A DNA stretch of 64,000 nucleotides from assembly GCA_013824165.1 (NCBI GenBank), contig PNNH01000038.1, forward strand, positions 62,001 through 126,000, written 5' to 3'. Below are positions 8,500 to 16,065 of this stretch, in pieces (positions within the stretch are counted from its first letter, which is position 1; every line of letters begins with the position of its first letter). This DNA is from Methylibium sp. (GTDB lineage Bacteria > Pseudomonadota > Gammaproteobacteria > Burkholderiales > Burkholderiaceae_C). Below the pieces are notes generated by a model that had not been told where the DNA came from, ran no database searches, and was given only the letters and a program-made list of their open reading frames with translations. The position numbers and the translations under genes are program-made.

Positions 8500-9672
8500 T
8501 TAGCTGAACTCGCGCAGCTTGCGGTAGAGCGTGCTGCGGCCGATGCCCAGTTGGCGGGCGGCAGCCGAGAGGTTGCCGCCAGCGGTCTCGACGGCAGCGG
8601 CGATGGCCTGCCGTTCGGTCTGACGCAGACTGGGTGCTGCGGACGTCTCGCCGACGGGCTCGGCATGGCTTGGGGCAGCGGGCGCAGCACTGAGGACGGG
8701 GCTGCGCAGCGCGCTGTCCTGCAGTTCGCGGCGGGTCTGGGCGCGTTGCAGGTCCAGGCTGCCGATTGCCAAGCTGAGCTTGGCATACAGCGTTTCACCG
8801 GGGCGGGCCCGCTGGCTGAGGCGCTGCGCTTGTTCGGGCTCGCTGCGGGTCAGTTGGGCCAGTGCGCCGAGGCTGCAGCCGAACAGGCGCTCCAGGCTTT
8901 CACGCCGCAGGGCCGCGGCTGAGTGGCCGAGCAACTCCATCGCGCGCCGGTTGACACCGAGGATGTGGCCGTCTTCGTCCAGCGCCAGCTGGGCTTCGTG
9001 CATGGTGCCCAGCCCCATCGGGTTGCTGTGCAGGTGCAGCCGCGTGCTGTGGCGGAAGCGGTCGGCAAACCACTGGCTTTCGATCAGGCGGGCGGACATG
9101 GTGGCCAGCGCCAGCGTATGCGGATGGTAGGAGCGACGCTCGCCGGAGACATCGATCACGCCCAGCAGCGCGCCCTTGTGGTCGAAGATGGGTGCGGCCG
9201 AGCAGGTCAGGAAGTGCATGGCGCGCAGATAGTGCTCCTGGCCGTGCACGAGCGTGGCGGCTTCGGTCATCAAGGCCGTGCCCACTGCATTGGTTCCCTT
9301 GTCCGCCTCGGCCCACAGCGCGCCGGGCGTCAGCGACACCTGCTGCGCGCGCTCCAGAAAACCGGCGTCGCCGCGTGCATGCAGCACGCAACCACTGGCG
9401 TCGGTCAGCAGCACCATGCTCTGCGCATGGGTCAGCTGTTCGTAGAGCATGTCCATCACCGGCAGCGCCTGGGCGCACAGGCGCGCATTGCGCTGTTGCA
9501 GGTCCTGCAGGCTGGCGGCCGGCAGGCGGCGCAGATCGGGCAGGCTGTGTTCGCTGAGGCCGAAAGCCTGGCAGCGATCGTGCGAGGCAGCGATCAGCTG
9601 CGCATGGCGCGCGTCGACCAGGGCACGCGATGCGGAGGTGGGTGTGGCCGCGTTTGTCGGGCGTTGGACCAT
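8500..9672 (-). CDS. GAF domain / Fis-type HTH transcriptional regulator lacking the AAA+ domain
   Basis: 390 residues from the ATG at 9672, which has GGAG 6 nt upstream. The N-terminal two thirds is an AcoR-like sensory region: a GAF domain (around MVLLTDASGCVLHARGD, DKGTNAVGTAL, SAAPIFDHKGALLGVIDVSG) followed by a PAS-like segment (DEDGHILGVNRRAMELLGHS). The C-terminus is a Fis/HTH_8 DNA-binding domain (AAVETAGGNLSAAARQLGI then GRSTLYRKL). The sigma-54-activating AAA+ module that normally separates these parts is absent, so it cannot act as a classic sigma-54 enhancer-binding protein and probably represses or activates sigma-70 promoters. Convergent with tupA; whether it senses anything linked to tungstate is unknown. 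Confidence 0.85.
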   Translation of the reverse strand: MVQRPTNAATPTSASRALVDARHAQLIAASHDRCQAFGLSEHSLPDLRRLPAASLQDLQQRNARLCAQALPVMDMLYEQLTHAQSMVLLTDASGCVLHARGDAGFLERAQQVSLTPGALWAEADKGTNAVGTALMTEAATLVHGQEHYLRAMHFLTCSAAPIFDHKGALLGVIDVSGERRSYHPHTLALATMSARLIESQWFADRFRHSTRLHLHSNPMGLGTMHEAQLALDEDGHILGVNRRAMELLGHSAAALRRESLERLFGCSLGALAQLTRSEPEQAQRLSQRARPGETLYAKLSLAIGSLDLQRAQTRRELQDSALRSPVLSAAPAAPSHAEPVGETSAAPSLRQTERQAIAAAVETAGGNLSAAARQLGIGRSTLYRKLREFS

Positions 9673-9756
9673 CTGGGGCTCCGGATCAGAGGCAAAGCCC
9701 GGAGGGCTTCGCCAGAGTGGCTGCGCCACTCGGACGGCCCATTATCTCCGCCGCGT

Positions 9757-12294
9757 TCAGTTGTTGCTGGTGGCTCGCACCTCGGCCAGCGTGGTGACGC
9801 CGGCCAGCACCTTGACGATGCCGTCCTGGCGCAGCGTGCGCATGCCTTCCGCCAGGCCGCATTGCATGATCTCCTCGGCGCGCGCGCCGGTCTGGATCAG
9901 GCGACGCACGTCCTGCGAGACCGTGAGCAACTCGTGCAGGCCGGCTCGGCCCTTGTAACCGGAGTTCTCGCACTTGGCGCAGCCGGTGCTGCGATAGCGC
10001 TTGAGCTGGCCGCCTTCGCCATAGTTTTTCTGCCAGTCGGCCAGCAAGGCGGCGCGGTCGGGCTTGAGCGCGGCCGGGAAGACATGCAGGTAGTCGTCCA
10101 GCCACTCGTTCTGCTCGGCCTCGGGCAGCGGCTCGCTGATGCGGCAGTGCGTGCACAGCCGCCGCACCAGACGCTGGGCCAGCACGGCCAGCAGCGAGTC
10201 GGCGAAGTTGAACGGGTCCATGCCCATGTCCAACAGTCGGGTGACGGTTTCCGAGGCGCTGTTGGTGTGCAGGGTCGACAGCACCAAGTGGCCGGTCAGC
10301 GATGCCTCGACGGCGATCTCGGCGGTTTCCTCGTCGCGGATTTCGCCGACCATGATCACGTCCGGGTCGGCGCGCAGGAAGGCACGCAAGGCCTTGGCAA
10401 AGGTCCAGTCGATCTTCGGATTGACCTGCACCTGGCGCAGGCCGGCCTGGGTGATTTCAACCGGGTCCTCGGCGGTCCAGATCTTCCGCTCGGGCGTGTT
10501 GATATGGGCCAGCGCCGAATGCAGCGTGGTGGTCTTGCCCGAGCCTGTGGGGCCGACGCACAGCACCATGCCATAAGGGCGCGCCACCGCGGCCTGGAGC
10601 CGGCTGAGGTTGGAGGCCGACAGCCCCAGCTTCTCCAGCGGAATCGGCCGCGCGGAAGACAGGATGCGCATCACCACGTCTTCCAGATTGTTGTTGGTCG
10701 GGATGGTGGCCACCCGCAGCTCCAGCTTGTGCTGGGGCGAGAAGCGCGCGAAGTTGATCTTGCCGTCCTGCGGCTTGCGGCGCTCGGAGATGTCCAGGTC
10801 GCACATGATCTTGATGCGGGCGATCATGGCGCTGCGGTAGGTGTAGGGCAGCTCCAGATAGGGGTGCAGCACGCCGTCGCGGCGGAAGCGGATCTTGAGC
10901 TTTTCGCGCCCCGGATAGGTCTCGATGTGGATGTCGGACACGCCCTGGGCATGCGCCTCGATGATCATCGAGTTGATCAGGCGCACCAGCGAGTTGTCGG
11001 ACTGCTCGATGGGTGTGTCGTCCTCGCGGATCGAACGTTCCTGGCCCTCGCGCTCCAGGGTCTCCATCAGCTTGTTGGCGTTGTCGAGCTCGAAGTCGAG
11101 CTGCATCGCGGGGATGCGCGTATCGTTGGCGCCCAGGTTCTCGCCGCCGAACTTCTCATACACCGGCGCCAGCGCGTAGGCCAGCGTGCCCACCTTGGTC
11201 AGCGTCGGCACCACCTTCAGCTGGGTGATGAATTCGGTTTCTTCGATCGCGTCGCGGCGCGTCGGGTCTTCCATCGCGACGATCAGCTTGCCTTCGCGCA
11301 TCACCAGAGGCAGCACCTCCAGGCGCTTGGCCACCGAGAAGGGCAGCTTGCGCACCGCGTCGGCCTCGACCGGGAAGTGTTCCACATCGACCAGCGGATA
11401 GCCCATCTTGCGCGCCAGCGCCGACTGCAGCTGCTGGCGTGTCACCACGCCCTTGCGCACCAGCAACTGACCCAGCGGCACCGAGCGGTCGGCGCGCTGC
11501 TGAACCAGCGCCTCGTCCAGTTGCTCCTGGCTGATCAGCTCCAGCGCCAGCAGCGCCTCGCCGATGCGCACCATCGGCATCTTGGCCTGCTGTTCGATGG
11601 CCTGCAGCAGTTGCTCGGCCGTGACCACTTGCTTGGCCACCAGGATGTCGCCGACGCGGCGGCTGCGCAGGTCCTGCTGTTCGCGCGCGACGGCCTCGAT
11701 CTGCTCGTGCGTCACGGCCTGGTCGCGCACCAGCAGATCGCCGATGCGCTCGCCGATCTCGAAGCTCACCAGCGCCTCGCGCGGCACGAACACGCGCTGC
11801 ACCGAGTCTTCGGCATCGCCGATGGGCGGGAACAGGTACAGGCCGAGTTCATCCTGGAAGTGGCCGATGGTGTAGCCCTTCAGTTCTCCGCCGCCTTGGA
11901 ACTGCAGCTTGAAAGGATGGCGCGGACGTTGGTCCAAGGGCAGCGGATCGTCGACCGAGACGACCTCGCGCGGCGCTGCCGCCACCGGGCGCAGCAGCTT
12001 GAGCGCGCGGAACTGGGCGAACTTCAAGGGCATCGGATTGCGCGCTGGCGGCACGTTGACCTGGGCCAGGCGCTCTTCGGACGACATCAGGATCAGCAGG
12101 CCGATGGTGCGGCTGTTGTTCAGGCCGAGGATCTCGCAGGGTTCGGGGCTAAGCTGTGCAGCCGGCTGCGGATAGGCCGCATAGGGGGGCGTGGGCCACA
12201 TGAAGACCGTCTGTGACGGGCCATCGGCAGCATCACGCCGGGCGGGCGAGGCGCCTTGTGGCCAATCGAGCGGCGCAGACAGATCGTGCATCAA
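9757..12294 (-). CDS. Stand-alone GspE/PilB-type secretion or pilus assembly ATPase
   Basis: About 845 residues. The N-terminus (1-100) is low-similarity, followed by a beta-rich segment and by tandem helical repeats typical of MshEN/GspE-N domains (IGDLLVRDQAVTHEQIEA, VGDILVAKQVVTAEQLLQA, IGEALLALELISQEQLDEA, LGQLLVRKGVVTRQQL). The catalytic core has Walker A GPTGSGKTTT (near 580), an Asp box, Walker B VGEIRDEETAEIA (near 648), a His box TGHLVLSTLHTN and a zinc-binding CxxC pair (CTHC near 713, CAKC near 773). No other type II secretion or type IV pilus assembly gene adjoins it. It could power the pilus whose minor pilins lie at 31-35 kb or a separate secretion machine. Start 12294 is the first of two adjacent ATGs. 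Confidence 0.9.
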   Translation of the reverse strand: MMHDLSAPLDWPQGASPARRDAADGPSQTVFMWPTPPYAAYPQPAAQLSPEPCEILGLNNSRTIGLLILMSSEERLAQVNVPPARNPMPLKFAQFRALKLLRPVAAAPREVVSVDDPLPLDQRPRHPFKLQFQGGGELKGYTIGHFQDELGLYLFPPIGDAEDSVQRVFVPREALVSFEIGERIGDLLVRDQAVTHEQIEAVAREQQDLRSRRVGDILVAKQVVTAEQLLQAIEQQAKMPMVRIGEALLALELISQEQLDEALVQQRADRSVPLGQLLVRKGVVTRQQLQSALARKMGYPLVDVEHFPVEADAVRKLPFSVAKRLEVLPLVMREGKLIVAMEDPTRRDAIEETEFITQLKVVPTLTKVGTLAYALAPVYEKFGGENLGANDTRIPAMQLDFELDNANKLMETLEREGQERSIREDDTPIEQSDNSLVRLINSMIIEAHAQGVSDIHIETYPGREKLKIRFRRDGVLHPYLELPYTYRSAMIARIKIMCDLDISERRKPQDGKINFARFSPQHKLELRVATIPTNNNLEDVVMRILSSARPIPLEKLGLSASNLSRLQAAVARPYGMVLCVGPTGSGKTTTLHSALAHINTPERKIWTAEDPVEITQAGLRQVQVNPKIDWTFAKALRAFLRADPDVIMVGEIRDEETAEIAVEASLTGHLVLSTLHTNSASETVTRLLDMGMDPFNFADSLLAVLAQRLVRRLCTHCRISEPLPEAEQNEWLDDYLHVFPAALKPDRAALLADWQKNYGEGGQLKRYRSTGCAKCENSGYKGRAGLHELLTVSQDVRRLIQTGARAEEIMQCGLAEGMRTLRQDGIVKVLAGVTTLAEVRATSNN

Positions 12295-12452
12295 CGAACT
12301 CCCAATTGTTCTCGTGGACAGGCCGCGCCTGTTCCCAGCCAGGCACGCCGTGCAGCCCGCAGCTTAGACGCAATTGCGGCTTTCCGTGCAGTGGAACAGC
12401 GCCGCTGCTGAGGGCCAGTTTCAAAGCCGGGCTCAGCCGGGTGTGCAGTGCG

Positions 12453-13760
12453 TCACACCTGGCGCATCAGCTGCTGTGGCAGCCAGGTGGCGATGCCGGG
12501 GAACAGGTAGAGCAGGCCCAGGGCAAGGATCAACAGCACGAACATGGGCAAGGCGGCGCGGGCGATCCAGGTGAGATCCCGGCCCGTCATGCCCTGCAGC
12601 ACGAACAGGTTGAAGCCCACTGGCGGCGTGATCTGCGCCATCTCGACCACCAGCACGAGGAAGATGCCGAACCACACCAGGTCGATGCCGGCCGCCTGCA
12701 CGATGGGCAGGATCACGCCCATGGTCAGCACGATCATCGAGATGCCATCCAGGAAGCAGCCCAGCACGATGTAGAACAGCATCAGCGCCGTCAGCAGGCC
12801 CAGCGGCGTCAGGCCCAGCGAGCCGATCCACTCCGCCAGATGGCGCGGCAGGCCGATATAGCCCATCGACAGGGTCAGAAATGCGGCGCCCGCCAGGATC
12901 AGCGCGATCATGCAGTACAGGCGCGTGGCGCCCATCAGGGACTCTTTCAGGCTGGTCCAGCTGAGCGAACCCTGCAGCGCCGACAGCAGCAGCGAGCCGA
13001 CCACCCCCAGCGCGGCCGCCTCGGTGGCGGTGGCCACGCCGGCGTAGATCGAACCCAGCACGGCCACGATCAGCAGCACGACCGGAATCAGGCTCATCGA
13101 GGCCTTGAGTTTGCTGGCCAGGCTGGTGGCCGCTTCGGGCGGCGGCACCTGACCGGGGTTCAGCAGCGCCCACAGCATCAGATAGCCCATCATCATGCCC
13201 GCCACCATCAGCCCGGGCAGCACGCCGGCCGCGAACAGCTGCGCGATCGAGACATTGGCGCTGACGCCGTAGACGATCATGATCAGCGAGGGCGGAATCA
13301 ACAGGCCCAGCGTGCCGGCGCCCGCCAGCGAGCCGATCACCACGCGGTCCGGGTAGCCGCGCGACAGCAGCTCGGGCAGGGTCATCTTGCCGATGGTGGC
13401 GCAGGTGGCGGCGCTGGAGCCGGACACCGCCGCGAAGATAGTGCAGCCGATCACATTGGTGTGCAGCAGCCGGCCCGGCAGCCGGTTCATCCATGGCGCC
13501 AAGCCCTTGAACATGTCTTCGGACAGCCTGGTGCGGAACAGGATCTCGCCCATCCAGATGAACAGCGGCAGGGCGGTCAGCGTCCAGCTGGAGGCCGAGC
13601 CCCAGATGGTGACTGCCATCGCGTCGCCCGCCGGCCGCGCGCTGAACAGCTGCATGCCGATCCAGGCCACGCCGGTCAGGGTCAGACCGATCCAGACCCC
13701 GGTGCCTAGCAATGCGAACAGGCTCAGGATCAGCAGTGCCGTGATCAGCAGGTCATTCAT
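12453..13760 (-). CDS. dctM: TRAP transporter large permease (DctM family)
   Basis: 435 residues, nearly all hydrophobic, with the 12 or so transmembrane helices of the DctM ion-transporter-like subunit. Family stretches include ALPLFIWMGEILFRTRLSEDM, FAAVSGSSAATCATIGKMTLPEL, AGAGTLGLLIPPSLIMIVYG and the C-terminal ITPPVGFNLFVLQG. It couples Na+ entry to uptake of the solute delivered by DctP. It follows dctQ by 30 bp in the order dctP-dctQ-dctM. Position opposite the 5-oxoprolinase and pyroglutamyl-peptidase genes suggests pyroglutamate as substrate. Confidence 0.93.
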   Translation of the reverse strand: MNDLLITALLILSLFALLGTGVWIGLTLTGVAWIGMQLFSARPAGDAMAVTIWGSASSWTLTALPLFIWMGEILFRTRLSEDMFKGLAPWMNRLPGRLLHTNVIGCTIFAAVSGSSAATCATIGKMTLPELLSRGYPDRVVIGSLAGAGTLGLLIPPSLIMIVYGVSANVSIAQLFAAGVLPGLMVAGMMMGYLMLWALLNPGQVPPPEAATSLASKLKASMSLIPVVLLIVAVLGSIYAGVATATEAAALGVVGSLLLSALQGSLSWTSLKESLMGATRLYCMIALILAGAAFLTLSMGYIGLPRHLAEWIGSLGLTPLGLLTALMLFYIVLGCFLDGISMIVLTMGVILPIVQAAGIDLVWFGIFLVLVVEMAQITPPVGFNLFVLQGMTGRDLTWIARAALPMFVLLILALGLLYLFPGIATWLPQQLMRQV

Positions 13761-13790
13761 GGCAGGGGCCAGTCGTCAAGCAGGGAGGTT

Positions 13791-14306
13791 TCATTCGCTG
13801 CGCACCAGTTCATCGGGCTGGGCCTGTGGCGCCCGTCCGCGCAAGGTCTGCAGCCAGCCGTCCAACAGCGCGATCCACAGCAGCAGGGTGCCGGCTGCCA
13901 TGCCCAGCTGCGGAATCCACAGCGGCGTGGCGTCGTTGCCGGTCGAGATGTCGTGGAAGTCCCAGGACTGCCAGACCAGGCGAGCACTGTAGAAGGCCAG
14001 CGCACCGGCCAGCAGCAGCGCGACGCTGTAGCTCCACAGCTCCATCCGGTGGCTGCCCTTGGGGCCGAGCCGGCTCAGCAGCAGCGACACCCGGATGTGC
14101 TCGCCGCGCGTCAGCGTGTGGGCCAGCGACAGGAAGCCGGTGCCGGCCATGAAATAGCCGGCATACATGTCCAGGCCCTTGATGGGCAGTGTGATGTAGC
14201 GGTCGACGATGCTGCCCAGCACGGCCAGCAACGTCATCACCAGGCACAGCGCGGCGAGGGCCGCCGCGCCGTCGTAGAGCGCGTCCAGCAGTCGGCGCAT
14301 GCGCAT
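13791..14306 (-). CDS. dctQ: TRAP transporter small permease (DctQ family)
   Basis: 171 residues with four predicted transmembrane helices (LAALCLVMTLLAVLGSIVDR, MAGTGFLSLAHTL, YSVALLLAGALAFYSARLVW, LGMAAGTLLLWIALLDGWL) and the conserved TRGEHIRVSLLLSRL cytoplasmic segment of DctQ proteins. It pairs with DctM to form the membrane complex. The ATG overlaps the dctP stop (ATGA), indicating translational coupling. Confidence 0.9.
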   Translation of the reverse strand: MRMRRLLDALYDGAAALAALCLVMTLLAVLGSIVDRYITLPIKGLDMYAGYFMAGTGFLSLAHTLTRGEHIRVSLLLSRLGPKGSHRMELWSYSVALLLAGALAFYSARLVWQSWDFHDISTGNDATPLWIPQLGMAAGTLLLWIALLDGWLQTLRGRAPQAQPDELVRSE

Positions 14307-15277
14307 CAGGGCTTGTTGTAGGCGTCAACCACAGCCTGGCCGTCGGTGCCGGCCTTCTGCAGCCATTCCTTCAACATCGGATCACCCACCACCTTGCGCA
14401 TGTCGGCTTTCAGCGCCGCCGAGGGCTCGACGATCTCCATGCCGTTTTTCTTCAGGGCAGCGATGTATTCCTGGTCCTTGTCCTGCGAGGTCTTCCAGCC
14501 GCGCACCTCGGCTGCTGCACCGGCCTTGGTCACGGCGTCCTGGCTGGCCTTGTCCAGCGCATCGAAGGCCTTCTTGTTCATGATCACCGCGTTCTTGGGC
14601 AGCCAGGCCTGGAAGTTGTAGTAGTACTTCAGGTGTTCATAGACCTTGTTGTCCATGCCGGTGGCGCCTGAGGTCATGAAGGACTCGACCACGCCGGTGG
14701 CCATGGCCTGCGAGAGGTCGGCCGCCTGCACCGTGACCGGCTGCGCGCCGATCAATTCGGCAATGCGGCTGGTCGAGGGGCTGTAGGCGCGCCACTTAGA
14801 GCCCTTCAGGTCGCTCAGCGCCGCAATCGGCTTCTTGGTGAACAGGCCTTGCGGCGGCCAGGGCACCGCGTACAGCAGCACCATGCCCTGGTCGGCCAGC
14901 TTCTTCTGCAGCGTGCTCTTCTGTGCGTTGTAGAGCTTGCGCGCCTCGGCATAGCTGTCGGCCAGGAAGGGCAGGCCATCGGCGCCAAATCCTTGCCATT
15001 CGTTCTGGTACGCAGCCAGCAGGATCTCACCGAGTTGTGCCTGGTTGCCCTGCACCGCGCGCTTGATCTCCGGCGCCTTGAACAGCGAGGCGCCCGGATG
15101 CACGGTGATCTGCAGCTTGCCGCCCGATGCGTCGGCGACTTCCTTGGCGAACTGCGCCAGGTTCTCGCTGTGGAAGTTGGTGGCCGGGTAGGCGCTGGGC
15201 AGGTCCCACTTGGTCTGAGCCAGGGACAGGGCGCTGGCGGCACACAGCGCCAGCGCGATTGCGGTCTTCTTCAGCAT
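14306..15277 (-). CDS. dctP: TRAP transporter solute-binding protein (DctP family)
   Basis: 323 residues with a Sec signal peptide (MLKKTAIALALCAASALSLA-QT). The mature part has typical DctP segments: TNFHSENLAQFAKEV, GGKLQITVHPGASLFK, LADSYAEARKLY and KWRAYSPSTSRIAELIGA, the last holding the arginine that normally binds the substrate carboxylate. It is the first gene of a dctP-dctQ-dctM operon and is divergent from the winged-helix regulator. Two Bordetella pertussis DctP paralogues are known to bind pyroglutamate; together with the neighbouring oxoprolinase this makes 5-oxoproline the leading candidate ligand (inference). Confidence 0.92.
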   Translation of the reverse strand: MLKKTAIALALCAASALSLAQTKWDLPSAYPATNFHSENLAQFAKEVADASGGKLQITVHPGASLFKAPEIKRAVQGNQAQLGEILLAAYQNEWQGFGADGLPFLADSYAEARKLYNAQKSTLQKKLADQGMVLLYAVPWPPQGLFTKKPIAALSDLKGSKWRAYSPSTSRIAELIGAQPVTVQAADLSQAMATGVVESFMTSGATGMDNKVYEHLKYYYNFQAWLPKNAVIMNKKAFDALDKASQDAVTKAGAAAEVRGWKTSQDKDQEYIAALKKNGMEIVEPSAALKADMRKVVGDPMLKEWLQKAGTDGQAVVDAYNKP

Positions 15278-15404
15278 GGGAACACTCCTGGTGGATGGGG
15301 CGCGCGCTCGCCGGAAACGTTGAAGCGACCCCTGCTTGCGAGATTTCGTGTTGGGCAGGCCCGCCTGTGCCGACCAATGTATGCAGCGGGCCTCAGCCTG
15401 GGAT

Positions 15405-15425
15405 CGGCATTAACCCGTAATGCCG
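15405..15425. promoter_or_regulatory. Inverted-repeat operator candidate between dctP and the winged-helix regulator
   Basis: Perfect 8-bp arms CGGCATTA and TAATGCCG separated by 5 nt. A further partial arm CCGGCATT follows, and two 8-bp palindromes (TTTGCAAA at 15434-15441, TGTCGACA at 15443-15450) lie just downstream. The site sits in the shared intergenic region of divergent genes, the usual place for an autoregulated operator. A weak TAGAGT -10-like hexamer at 15458-15463 could serve the regulator gene. Probable ligand protein: the regulator at 15495 (inference). Confidence 0.5.
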
Positions 15426-15494
15426 GCATTTTGTTTGCAAATTGTCGACATGATGGCTAGAGTAAGACTGCTGAAATCCATCCAACGCCATCGC

Positions 15495-16040
15495 ATGACG
15501 CGCAAGCCCAAGACCGGCGCCAAGGCGCAAACCACCGAGCACCGCCAGATCGTCTCGTCGGCCCACTTGGTCTCACCGCGCAGCCAGCAACTCAGCGAGT
15601 TCGAGTTCGGCTTGATCGTGTCGAACAACGCGTTCTCGCGCTGGATCGTGCACTGCATGTCGGCAGCCGGTCTGCGAGAGCTGACGCCGCTGGATGTGCT
15701 GGTGCTGCACCATGTGCACCACCGCGCACGCGACAAGCGCCTGTCCGAGATCAGCTTCATCATGAACATCGAGGACACGCATCTGATCAACTACTCGTTG
15801 AAGAAGCTGCAAGGTCTCGGCGTGGTGCAGTCCAGCCGCAGTGGCAAGGATGTGACGTATGCGACTACCGAGGACGGCAGGGGCTATGTCGAGCGATATC
15901 GCGAGATCCGAGAGTCATGCCTGATCAGCGCCCTGCAGGCTGACGACAAGCTAAACGCGCAGATCGGCGAGTTGGCAACCTTGCTGCGCGTGCTCTCGGG
16001 CGTGTACGACCAAGCGGCGCGAGCGGCGGCCTCGCTCTGA
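15495..16040 (+). CDS. Winged-helix (MarR-like, COG5631-type) transcriptional regulator
   Basis: 181 residues from the ATG at 15495; in-frame ATGs at 15420, 15450 and 15453 are possible but overlap the palindromic promoter region, so the later start is preferred. A conserved N-terminal block ([18 protein letters not shown]) is followed by a MarR-like wing-helix ([57 protein letters not shown]) and a C-terminal helical dimerisation part. It is divergent from the TRAP operon and 25 bp upstream of the oxoprolinase gene, so it probably controls both in response to a pathway compound. Confidence 0.8.
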   Translation: MTRKPKTGAKAQTTEHRQIVSSAHLVSPRSQQLSEFEFGLIVSNNAFSRWIVHCMSAAGLRELTPLDVLVLHHVHHRARDKRLSEISFIMNIEDTHLINYSLKKLQGLGVVQSSRSGKDVTYATTEDGRGYVERYREIRESCLISALQADDKLNAQIGELATLLRVLSGVYDQAARAAASL

Positions 16041-16065
16041 ATTCAACAAAAGAGCAAGACCCAGC

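Noticed and set aside
8923-12216. Very long open frame on the plus strand (about 1,100 codons) opposite the GAF regulator and GspE-like ATPase
   Set aside because: The translation is low-complexity (His/Gln/Arg/Gly-rich) with no domain, as expected of an antisense frame to high-GC genes; the minus-strand proteins have clear motifs.
12213-13709. 498-codon plus-strand frame over dctM
   Set aside because: Composition dominated by Gln/His/Arg/Ala typical of the complement of a Leu/Ala-rich membrane protein.
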